From: Cyanobacteriota bacterium
Lineage (GTDB): Bacteria > Cyanobacteriota > Cyanobacteriia > Phormidesmidales > Phormidesmidaceae
Direction of reading: 5' to 3'
DNA length: 11,782 nt
Assembly (NCBI GenBank): GCA_027483425.1
Contig: JAIXUR010000493.1
Location: 1 to 11,782, forward strand
This document shows positions 6,799 through 11,782 of this stretch, in pieces. The number at the start of each line of letters is the position of its first letter. Position 1 is the stretch's first letter. Made by a program: the position numbers and the translations under genes. The notes beneath the pieces are model-generated. The model ran no database searches. It had not been told where the DNA came from and worked only from the letters and a program-made list of their open reading frames with translations.

Positions 6799-7320
6799 AT
6801 GGCTGATTTAGTAACCGATCCTTACATCAGCAACGGCGAGTTTTTGTACCCGGCAGAAGATGCCCAGCAAATTCTCAGCATCGCCATTGCCCGCCAAACC
6901 GAATCGGGTGAGCTGTCCCGTGCTCAGCTGCTCGAGATTGCCGACGAGCTGGGCATCTCTGCCGACACCCTGGCCGAGGCCGAGCGCGAGTGGGATGTTA
7001 AAAAGTACGAAATTGCCGATCAACGACTGTTCGACAGCCAGCGCAAGCAGCGGTTTCGCCACAGTCTGGCCCAGTTTGTGATCTTTGGCGGCTTTGTGAT
7101 GGGCTTTAACCTGCTGACCGGGGGCAGCATTACCTGGCTCGCCAATATTCTGCTTTACCTGGTGTTTGGCCCCTGGGGACTGAAGCTGAGTTGGGATGCC
7201 TGGCGCATCTACCGCCCCAATGAGTACAGCTATCGCAAAGAGTTTGAGCGCTGGCGACGCAAACAGCAAATGAAGCGAGCGGTGGGCGGTGCAATGCGGC
7301 GACTGCTGGGAACGTCGTGA
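6799..7320 (+). CDS. 2TM domain-containing protein
   Basis: A 173-residue membrane protein. Residues 17-65 form a helical, acidic N-terminal region (AEDAQQILSIAIARQ, then LSRAQLLEIADELGIS) that looks like a small helix-turn-helix-like or SHOCT-like module. Residues 88-137 hold two hydrophobic helices separated by LTGGSITW, with the polar GPWGLKLSWDAWR exit typical of the 2TM domain. The C-terminus is strongly basic (RKEFERWRRKQQMKR). The family has no assigned biochemical role; some members are fused to sensor or signalling domains. The start at ATG 6799 follows from the GGAGG just upstream. The stop TGA overlaps the first unit of a heptamer repeat array. It is divergent from the Trypco1 gene and shares its regulatory gap, but joint function is not shown. 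Confidence 0.75.
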   Translation: MADLVTDPYISNGEFLYPAEDAQQILSIAIARQTESGELSRAQLLEIADELGISADTLAEAEREWDVKKYEIADQRLFDSQRKQRFRHSLAQFVIFGGFVMGFNLLTGGSITWLANILLYLVFGPWGLKLSWDAWRIYRPNEYSYRKEFERWRRKQQMKRAVGGAMRRLLGTS

Positions 7321-7354
7321 TTTTGGAATTTGGATTGGCGATTTTGGATTAGAG
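7320..7354 (+). repeat. STRR heptanucleotide array (ATTTTGG class), five units
   Basis: Five heptamers related to ATTTTGG run from the last base of the 2TM-protein stop codon. Units 1 and 4 are exact ATTTTGG; the others vary. The same sequence class recurs at 8221-8248. Confidence 0.6.
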
Positions 7355-7391
7355 AGTTCCAGTTCAGGAGATTGCGGGGAGAGAAGATGCC

Positions 7392-7468
7392 CCATGTAGG
7401 GGCGCAGGGCCTGCGCCCTTCGGAGGGAGGAACATTCTTGGGTATTTTTGTTGCCAGAATTGTCCTAA
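7392..7468 (-). repeat. Dispersed repeat with palindromic end, copy 2
   Basis: The inverted counterpart of the element at 1670-1746. The 28-base block is at 7468-7441 (26 of 28 identical to copy 1). The palindromic end contains GGGCGCAGG (7400-7408) and CCTGCGCCC (7410-7418). Copy 2 has lost one outer arm of the long hairpin (CCGAAGGG where copy 1 has TGTAGGGG). It fills the gap downstream of the hypB-type gene. Confidence 0.65.
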
Positions 7469-7503
7469 TTACTTATCCAAGCGTTTGACAGGCTAGGTAT
7501 CAA

Positions 7504-8208
7504 CTATGACAGGTGGGCATGGCTCTTGGCTGGGATAGAGCGCTGGACGCGATCGCGCACCCACCCAAACCAGTCCTCTAGCCCTGCGCCGGTCTTAGCG
7601 GACACAGCAAAGATCGCTACATCGGGGTTCATCTGCCGGACGTTAGCGGCGATCTGGTCGATGCTCACCTCCAGGTAGGGGGCCAGATCGATCTTGGTAA
7701 TCAGCAGGCAGTCGGCCTCCTGGAACATAATCGGGTACTTGAGGGGCTTATCTTCCCCCTCGGTGAGGCTGAGCAGGGCAACTTTGGCATGCTCACCCAC
7801 TTCAAACTCGGCAGGGCAGACCAGATTGCCCACGTTTTCGACCAACACCAGGTCGAGGGCCTGGGGATCGCAGGTGTGCTCCAGAGTGTGGAGTCCACCC
7901 GCGACCATCTTGGCGTCTAAATGGCACGATCGCCCGGTGTTAATGGCAATCACCGGCACGTCGTACTGGCGCAGGCGATCGGCATCGAGCTCAGTGGTCA
8001 TGTCGCCCTCAATCACGGCGATCGCCAGCTCCCCGGACAGTCCGGCTAGGGTGCGCTCCAGCAGCGCCGTCTTACCCGCCCCAGGGCTGCTCATGATGTT
8101 TAGACAGGTGATGCCCCAGCGATCGAAGTGGGCGCGGTTGTGGTCAGCCCCCGTCTGGTTGACGTGGAGCAGATCTATGCCAAGGGCAGCGTCGAAGGTT
8201 TGGTGCAT
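7504..8208 (-). CDS. hypB: HypB-type nickel-insertion GTPase (GhaB-like)
   Basis: A 234-residue SIMIBI-class GTPase. The P-loop SSPGAGKT is at 40-47, GDMTTELDADRL at 68-79, TGRSCHLDAKM at 91-101 (Cys95-His96, G-domain metal site), ENVGNLVCPAEF at 124-135 (Cys131), EGEDKPLKYP, the guanine-specificity motif TKID at 171-174, and SAKTG at 203-207. This is the complete HypB core. The N-terminus lacks both the CxxCGC motif of E. coli HypB and a His-rich stretch, so nickel storage is not expected. HypB uses GTP to move Ni from HypA into an apo-enzyme. Here the only candidate client nearby is the guanidine hydrolase, and no hydrogenase genes are visible, so GhaB-like is the better reading. It is separated from ghaA by the toxin-antitoxin pair. 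ATG 8208 has no strong ribosome site. Confidence 0.92.
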   Translation of the reverse strand: MHQTFDAALGIDLLHVNQTGADHNRAHFDRWGITCLNIMSSPGAGKTALLERTLAGLSGELAIAVIEGDMTTELDADRLRQYDVPVIAINTGRSCHLDAKMVAGGLHTLEHTCDPQALDLVLVENVGNLVCPAEFEVGEHAKVALLSLTEGEDKPLKYPIMFQEADCLLITKIDLAPYLEVSIDQIAANVRQMNPDVAIFAVSAKTGAGLEDWFGWVRDRVQRSIPAKSHAHLS

Positions 8209-8220
8209 AGGACAACTTTA

Positions 8221-8248
8221 GATTTTGGATTAGGGATTTTAGGTTTTA
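8221..8248 (+). repeat. STRR heptanucleotide array (GATTTTR class), four units
   Basis: Four heptamers beginning GATTTTG, then GATTAGG and two further variants, in the 66-base gap between the TumE-like gene and the hypB-type gene. It is the same class as the array at 7320-7354, so like sequences flank hypB on both sides. Confidence 0.6.
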
Positions 8249-8274
8249 GAGTGTGACTAGTCAGAATGACTGAG

Positions 8275-8667
8275 CTACTGCTCTACCACGATCTCTGCCT
8301 CTAAGAAAGCCAGCAAGTCTGTAATGCCTCTCTGTACAGAGGGTTGAACGTTGTCTTCGGCCTGATCGTGAACATGATGGGGAAAGTTGGGTAAATCTGG
8401 AAAGTGGGGAACGTTATCCCAACGCTTGCGGAGTATTTTCTGAGTGCGATCCATCCATTGGTAACGGTAGCGGTCTGGCTGGGGTTGGTCGCCGATGATG
8501 ACGAAGTATTCTGCGATTTCGAGAAAATCAGCGTTTGTCAGCGCGACCCGAGCCCGAAAGTAACCTCTGTCGTTCAGATCTTTTTCCTCAACAATTGAGA
8601 AAGTCTCAACCACAGGACTGGCAATGAGTCTGAATTTGATTTCGGTAAGATATTGCTGGGCATCCAT
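8275..8667 (-). CDS. TumE-like (DUF6516) putative toxin
   Basis: A 130-residue soluble protein matching the DUF6516 family, annotated in databases as the toxin-antitoxin TumE family. Conserved features visible are GYFRAR (35-40), FLEIAEYF (48-55), YRYQWMD (67-73), a RWDN...HFPDL...FPHHVH block (82-100) with clustered His and Asp residues, and a C-terminal Leu/Glu-rich helix. Its mode of toxicity is not something I can state. It overlaps the preceding gene by one base (TAATG), so the two are translationally coupled. Hand-counted GC in a sample 60-base line is about half, against about two thirds in gdmH, which suggests acquisition as a unit. Confidence is good for the family and lower for toxin activity. 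Confidence 0.7.
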   Translation of the reverse strand: MDAQQYLTEIKFRLIASPVVETFSIVEEKDLNDRGYFRARVALTNADFLEIAEYFVIIGDQPQPDRYRYQWMDRTQKILRKRWDNVPHFPDLPNFPHHVHDQAEDNVQPSVQRGITDLLAFLEAEIVVEQ

Positions 8668-8990
8668 TAGCTACCGATAGATTGCAAAACACCGAGTCGC
8701 GTTTGAACCGATTGCCACAGGTCGTAGAAGACGCTCCACTCGACAAAATCCATGCTGTCGCCCAGCTCTCCAGAGTTGAACTGTTGGTAGAAAGTGTCTG
8801 AAGTCATCTGGTATTGGGTTTCATAGGCTTGAAGCTTGGCCTGAAGGTCTAAGGCCTGTTGAAGGGCTTGGCTACGCTCTAACTCGATGATTTTGGCCAG
8901 AGAACGCTCCATCATATCGCTGTGATAGCCCCTTTGATAGAGGGCGTTGAGCACCTGCAACTGATCTAAGAAACGATTTTGAGAGGTCAT
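8667..8990 (-). CDS. Putative antitoxin partner of the TumE-like toxin
   Basis: A 107-residue, mostly helical protein. It has a leucine- and glutamine-rich N-terminal half (residues 5-60, likely coiled coil) and a conserved C-terminal motif MTSDTFYQQFNSGELGD (62-78) followed by DFVEWSVFYDLW (81-92). Proteins of this shape usually sit directly upstream of DUF6516 genes, so the antitoxin role follows from position and pairing, not from a known DNA-binding fold. ATG at 8990 lies 46 bases after the hypA-type stop. Its stop TAA shares a base with the ATG of the toxin. The ribosome site is poor. The pair interrupts what would otherwise be a contiguous gdmH-hypA-hypB operon. Confidence 0.62.
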   Translation of the reverse strand: MTSQNRFLDQLQVLNALYQRGYHSDMMERSLAKIIELERSQALQQALDLQAKLQAYETQYQMTSDTFYQQFNSGELGDSMDFVEWSVFYDLWQSVQTRLGVLQSIGS

Positions 8991-9036
8991 GGCTGGTGGC
9001 CTATTGCCTTTATCTAAATCTCAGTGTATTCCAGAC

Positions 9037-9411
9037 CTACGGCAGGGGTGTTGGGCTAGTCGCCTCCGCATACTCTACCCGATCAATCTTCAGCTCCCGC
9101 CCCGAGCGAATGTCGCCCATGGGCGACTGACAGGTAGGACAGGCATATTGCAAACCAATTTGAGGCCGATACTCGCTCTGGCAGTTGTGGCAGTAGGCAA
9201 TCAGCGGCGTTTCACTGATGACCAATTCAGCCCCATCGAGAAATGTGCCCTTAGTTTGCACCTCAAAGGCAAATTGCAGGCCTACCGGCTCTACGCAGGT
9301 AAACTGGCCCACGGTGAGGTGAACTTTTTCGATCGCAGGCCTTCCCGGCTGCGCCTCCCACCAGTCGCGCACGGTGAGAATCAGGGCCTTGGTCATGTCG
9401 GTCTCGTGCAT
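9037..9411 (-). CDS. hypA: HypA-type nickel metallochaperone (GhaA-like)
   Basis: A 124-residue protein with the HypA hallmark N-terminus MHETDM (His2 binds nickel, Glu3-Thr4 follow) and a structural zinc site of two CxxC pairs, Cys74/Cys77 and Cys91/Cys94. The length is slightly above the usual 110-118. HypA binds nickel and passes it to HypB and the client enzyme. The gene starts nine bases after the gdmH stop with no recognisable Shine-Dalgarno (the spacer is C-rich), so its translation is probably coupled to gdmH. In Synechocystis the matching gene order is sll1077 (gdmH), sll1078, sll1079. This supports a role in loading nickel into the guanidine hydrolase rather than into hydrogenase, although a shared role cannot be excluded. 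Confidence 0.92.
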   Translation of the reverse strand: MHETDMTKALILTVRDWWEAQPGRPAIEKVHLTVGQFTCVEPVGLQFAFEVQTKGTFLDGAELVISETPLIAYCHNCQSEYRPQIGLQYACPTCQSPMGDIRSGRELKIDRVEYAEATSPTPLP

Positions 9412-9420
9412 GGTGGGGGT

Positions 9421-10617
9421 CTACTGCCACGGCTCGTCGACGTTCATATTGGCCTCAGGGTGGATATAGCTGGGCGGCTCGTGCCGGGGCAGCTGACCCG
9501 ACTTAACCAGGTGGGCCATGGTGTCGCAGATCACGCGGGTGGCCATCAGCGCCGTCATGTCGCTGACATCGTAGGGGGGCGAGACTTCGACCACCTCGAT
9601 GCCGCAGACGGTGGTCTCTTGCACAATGCGTTTGAGCAGGTAGAGGGCCTCGCGGGGGAGCAGGCCGCCGGGCTCGGGCCAGCCGGTGCCGGGGACAAAG
9701 CCCGCGTCGATGCAGTCGATGTCAAAGCTAATCCACACGCAGTCGGTGCCGTCGGTGGCGCGCTGAATGGCAAAGTCGGCGGCAGCATCGAGGCCCATCT
9801 CGGTAATGTCGGTAACGGTGAGAATGTTGGTGGCCCGCTCACGGCACACCTTGACCCCCTGGCGAGGCACCTGCCAGCCGCCAATGCCCAGCTGCACCAG
9901 GTTTTGGGCCGGGGCGTTGGCCATGTTGGTGGCGTGGAACCAGGGGCAGGTGTGCATGCGCTCATCCAGGTCAGTTTCCTGGGTATCGACGTGGCGATCG
10001 AAATGGATGATGCCGACTTTTTTGTCGCCCAGGTGGCGGCAAATGCCCCGCACCGTGGGGAAACCGATGGAGTGGTCGCCCCCCAGCAAAATCGGGAAGG
10101 CCCCCGAGGCAAAGACGTGGGCGACCCCCTTAGAAATTTGGTCGAAGGATTTTTCGTTGTTGGCCGGGATGGTGAACACATCCCCCACGTCGCAGAGGGT
10201 GATGCTTTCGCGCAGGTCGATCCCTAGCTCAAAGTTGTAGGGGGTGTAGAGGGCCGAAATCCGGCGAATGCCCTGGGGGCCAAAGCGGGTACCGGGGCGA
10301 TAGGTGGTACCTGAGTCGTGGGGAATACCGACGATCGCCACATCGTACTCACCCACCCGGCGCACATCTTCCACGTAGGGGGCCTTCATGAAGGTGTTGA
10401 TGCCCGCATAGTGGGGCAACTCGCCACGGGAAAAGGTGGGGATGGTGCGATCGCGAATGCTGTCGGCGGCCTCTAGGCCATACTCCAACCCCTGGGATAC
10501 CTCCTGTTGCCAGCCAGTCAGGGGCAGGCGAGCTTCCATCTCCAGGGCGCGCTGGGCCTCGGAAGAGGTCGAACCGGGGCTTTGAAATACCGGGTCATTG
10601 ACTGGATCGGGGGTCAT
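9421..10617 (-). CDS. gdmH: Guanidine hydrolase GdmH (ureohydrolase/agmatinase family)
   Basis: A 398-residue ureohydrolase-fold enzyme. Metal-binding motifs are GGDHSIG (His182), HFDRHVDTQE (Asp207, His209, Asp211) and SFDIDCIDAGFVPGTGWPEPGG (Asp299, Asp301). It has an about 85-residue N-terminal extension before the core, longer than in ordinary agmatinases. The MHTCPWFHATN stretch (221-231) and GTGWPEPGG loop recall Synechocystis Sll1077, the nickel-dependent guanidine hydrolase that yields urea and ammonia. The guanidine-I riboswitch upstream and the HypA/HypB genes downstream fit this function, and both fit agmatinase or arginase poorly. Automated pipelines would call it agmatinase (speB). 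ATG 10617 is supported by GAGG at 10628-10625. The product would feed urea to urease and hence nitrogen metabolism. Substrate preference is inferred, not measured. Confidence 0.88.
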   Translation of the reverse strand: MTPDPVNDPVFQSPGSTSSEAQRALEMEARLPLTGWQQEVSQGLEYGLEAADSIRDRTIPTFSRGELPHYAGINTFMKAPYVEDVRRVGEYDVAIVGIPHDSGTTYRPGTRFGPQGIRRISALYTPYNFELGIDLRESITLCDVGDVFTIPANNEKSFDQISKGVAHVFASGAFPILLGGDHSIGFPTVRGICRHLGDKKVGIIHFDRHVDTQETDLDERMHTCPWFHATNMANAPAQNLVQLGIGGWQVPRQGVKVCRERATNILTVTDITEMGLDAAADFAIQRATDGTDCVWISFDIDCIDAGFVPGTGWPEPGGLLPREALYLLKRIVQETTVCGIEVVEVSPPYDVSDMTALMATRVICDTMAHLVKSGQLPRHEPPSYIHPEANMNVDEPWQ

Positions 10618-10624
10618 AGAAAAG

Positions 10625-10628
10625 CCTC
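10625..10628 (-). promoter_or_regulatory. Ribosome binding site of gdmH
   Basis: GAGG on the minus strand with a seven-base spacer to ATG 10617. It lies about 100 bases beyond the aptamer, so direct sequestration by the aptamer itself is unlikely. Confidence 0.55.
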
Positions 10629-10681
10629 ACAGGGTTGCACTGAGCCATACAATAAAACGCGATGCCAGGGCCAGGTACAGC

Positions 10682-10741
10682 AAAGCCCAGGAAAATTAAA
10701 CGAAGTTGAATCTCTCAACCTCCCAAATCCTCCCGGGCTTT
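10682..10741 (-). promoter_or_regulatory. Candidate expression platform: stem competing with the aptamer 3' strand
   Basis: On the minus strand AAAGCCCGGG (10741-10732), part of the conserved aptamer end, can pair with CCTGGGCTTT (10691-10682): nine Watson-Crick pairs and one G-U. Pairing would dissolve the ligand-bound fold. Inside the loop lies a smaller hairpin, GTTGA/TCAAC (10719-10705), followed by the T-rich TTTAATTTT, a weak terminator candidate. How the switch acts is inferred. Confidence 0.45.
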
Positions 10742-10853
10742 TGTCCCGCCGTGTAGCTAGCGTTCGCAACGCCGGGGCGTTGGTCAAAAATCACTAACCT
10801 GCCTCTCTCGGACCAGTCATTTGGCCAAACCAGCCAAACCGGAACCCTAGAGG
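10729..10853 (-). ncRNA. Guanidine-I riboswitch (ykkC aptamer)
   Basis: The minus strand carries the diagnostic blocks of the ykkC/guanidine-I class in order: CTAGGGTTCCG (10850-10840), CTGGTCCGAGAGAGGC (10816-10801), ACACGGCGGGACAAAAGCCC (10754-10735) and GGGAGG (10734-10729). CCTC at 10853-10850 can close P1 with GAGG at 10732-10729. The class binds the guanidinium ion and normally turns genes on. It lies about 110 bases upstream of gdmH on the same strand, which directly supports guanidine as the operon's signal. The variable arm (about 10756-10800) contains overlapping palindromes. Promoter elements upstream could not be fixed. Confidence 0.93.
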
Positions 10854-10934
10854 CATTGTATGTTTTGTCTGCCTGCCCATAGGTGTGAGCAGAACAGGTG
10901 TATGCAGACAATGTACGCCCAGGCCCCCATTTGG

Positions 10935-11777
10935 TCAAGGCTCCAGGTCAGGGGCCGCTGAATTTCCCCGGGGGCGAAACAGGTGGGTATGGTCGGGGTT
11001 GTACAGGCGAGACCTCACCTTCTGCCCCCGCAGGGCCGGGCTGATCACGTACAGCGTGGTGCGAATCAGGTCTTTCTCGCGGGTGGTTTTCGCCATATCC
11101 GCCAGCGGCACCAGCCAGAGCTGCTCATCGGGCCAGCCCAAGCGAAAGCAAATCGCCACCGGGGTATCGGGCTCGTAGTGCCGCATCAGCTGCGCCTGGG
11201 ACTCTTCCACATGGCGAGCGCTGAGGTAGAGGCAGAGACTGGTTTTGTGGGCCGCCAGGGAGGCCAGGTCTTCCAGCTCGGGCACCTGGGTGCGGCCACT
11301 AATGCGGGTCAGAATGATCGACTGCACCAGCCCCGGAATGGTGAGTTCGGCATTGAGTTTGGCCGCCGCCGCCTGGTAGGCGCTAATGCCCGGCACCACC
11401 TCAAAGGGCACCTCCGCCTCCACCAGAGCCTGGATTTGCTCGTGAATGGCGCTGTACAGGCTCGGGTCCCCCGACTGGAGGCGAATCACCGACTTACCCG
11501 CCCGCACCCGCTCCACCATCAGCGGCACAATCCTCTCCAGGGTCAGGGTGGCGGTGCCAATTCGCTCAGCCTCGGGGCGAGTCCAGGCCAAAATCTGCTC
11601 GGGCACCAGGGAATTGGCGTAGAGAATCACATCCGCCTGGCTCAGCAACCGCTGGGCCTTCACGGTCAACAGCTCTGGGTCGCCTGGTCCGGCCCCGACA
11701 ATGTAGACCCCCGGTGCTAGGGCAGTGCCCAAAGGGGAAGCTTCAGCAGGAAAATCTTGGATTCTAAGGGATGTCAC
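10935..11777 (-). CDS. cobM: Precorrin-4 C(11)-methyltransferase
   Basis: A SAM-dependent uroporphyrinogen/precorrin methylase-fold enzyme of about 280 residues. GVYIVGAGPGDPELLTVKA (23-41) is the first methylase signature, followed by ADVILYANSLV (48-58), RLQSGDPSLYSAIHEQ (99-114), the second signature, and VVPGISAYQAAAAKLNAELTIPG (127-149). SLV and the IHEQ context favour CobM/CbiF over the CobA, CobI or CobJ paralogues. It methylates C11 of precorrin-4 or cobalt-precorrin-4 in cobalamin synthesis. GTG at 11777 is the only visible start, but no stop lies between it and the window edge five bases away, so the true start may be outside. The C-terminal ~25 residues after the conserved core are Pro/Arg-rich. 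It precedes the riboswitch on the same strand; read-through is possible, but shared function with guanidine degradation is not evident. Confidence 0.9.
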   Translation of the reverse strand: MTSLRIQDFPAEASPLGTALAPGVYIVGAGPGDPELLTVKAQRLLSQADVILYANSLVPEQILAWTRPEAERIGTATLTLERIVPLMVERVRAGKSVIRLQSGDPSLYSAIHEQIQALVEAEVPFEVVPGISAYQAAAAKLNAELTIPGLVQSIILTRISGRTQVPELEDLASLAAHKTSLCLYLSARHVEESQAQLMRHYEPDTPVAICFRLGWPDEQLWLVPLADMAKTTREKDLIRTTLYVISPALRGQKVRSRLYNPDHTHLFRPRGNSAAPDLEP

Positions 11778-11782
11778 GGGAC

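Noticed and set aside
8989..10227. A 412-codon open frame on the plus strand, antisense to hypA and gdmH
   Set aside because: It lies opposite two clear enzyme genes, has low-complexity His/Gly/Val-rich translation and no recognisable motif. This is typical of GC-rich antisense frames.
9421..10617. Plain agmatinase (speB) in polyamine synthesis
   Set aside because: The riboswitch, nickel chaperone genes, long N-terminus and Sll1077-like motifs point to guanidine instead.
10855..10860. TACAAT (minus strand) as the -10 box of gdmH
   Set aside because: Transcription would then begin near 10848, inside CTAGGG, removing the 5' strand of the P1 stem of the aptamer. The real start should lie further upstream.
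10901..10917. NtcA-like GTA...TAC palindrome upstream of gdmH
   Set aside because: The spacing between GTA and TAC is 11, not the 8 expected for NtcA.
10983..11720. A 245-codon plus-strand frame antisense to cobM
   Set aside because: The minus-strand cobM reading has intact methylase signatures; the plus frame has none.

Overview
The window looks like the chromosome of a GC-rich, probably filamentous cyanobacterium. It carries at least nine copies of the HIP1 palindrome GCGATCGC (for example 182-189, 2223-2230, 3216-3223, 7549-7556, 10447-10454), far more than chance predicts. Its gaps hold heptanucleotide tandem repeats of the cyanobacterial STRR type, and several gene families are cyanobacterial in flavour. 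A Leptolyngbya/Nodosilinea-like host is a guess only.

Left part (1-1750): the tail of a likely short-chain dehydrogenase and an M28 peptidase run rightward. They converge with and overlap a membrane-anchored M23 (LytM-type) peptidase. Middle-left (1752-6230, minus strand): a 994-residue protein fuses a degenerate PlsY-like membrane domain to a dikinase-type phosphotransferase. Next come a repeat-rich gap with a probable 130-bp MITE, an unknown two-TM coiled-coil protein, a 455-bp gap, and a solitary Trypco1-domain protein. A 2TM-domain protein (6799-7320, plus strand) is divergent from the Trypco1 gene.

Right part (7504-10853, minus strand): this is the most coherent system. A guanidine-I (ykkC) riboswitch leads a ureohydrolase that resembles the nickel-dependent guanidine hydrolase GdmH (Synechocystis Sll1077) rather than an agmatinase. 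Behind it lie a HypA-type and a HypB-type nickel chaperone (GhaA/GhaB-like). The likely logic is that free guanidine switches the operon on, HypA and HypB load nickel into GdmH, and guanidine is hydrolysed to urea and ammonia. A lower-GC TumE-like (DUF6516) toxin-antitoxin pair sits between the two chaperone genes. Upstream, at the window edge, lies cobM (precorrin-4 C11-methyltransferase) on the same strand.

The gaps carry a two-copy ~77-bp repeat with a palindromic end, four STRR heptamer arrays, and several short repeats. No rRNA, tRNA or CRISPR array was seen.
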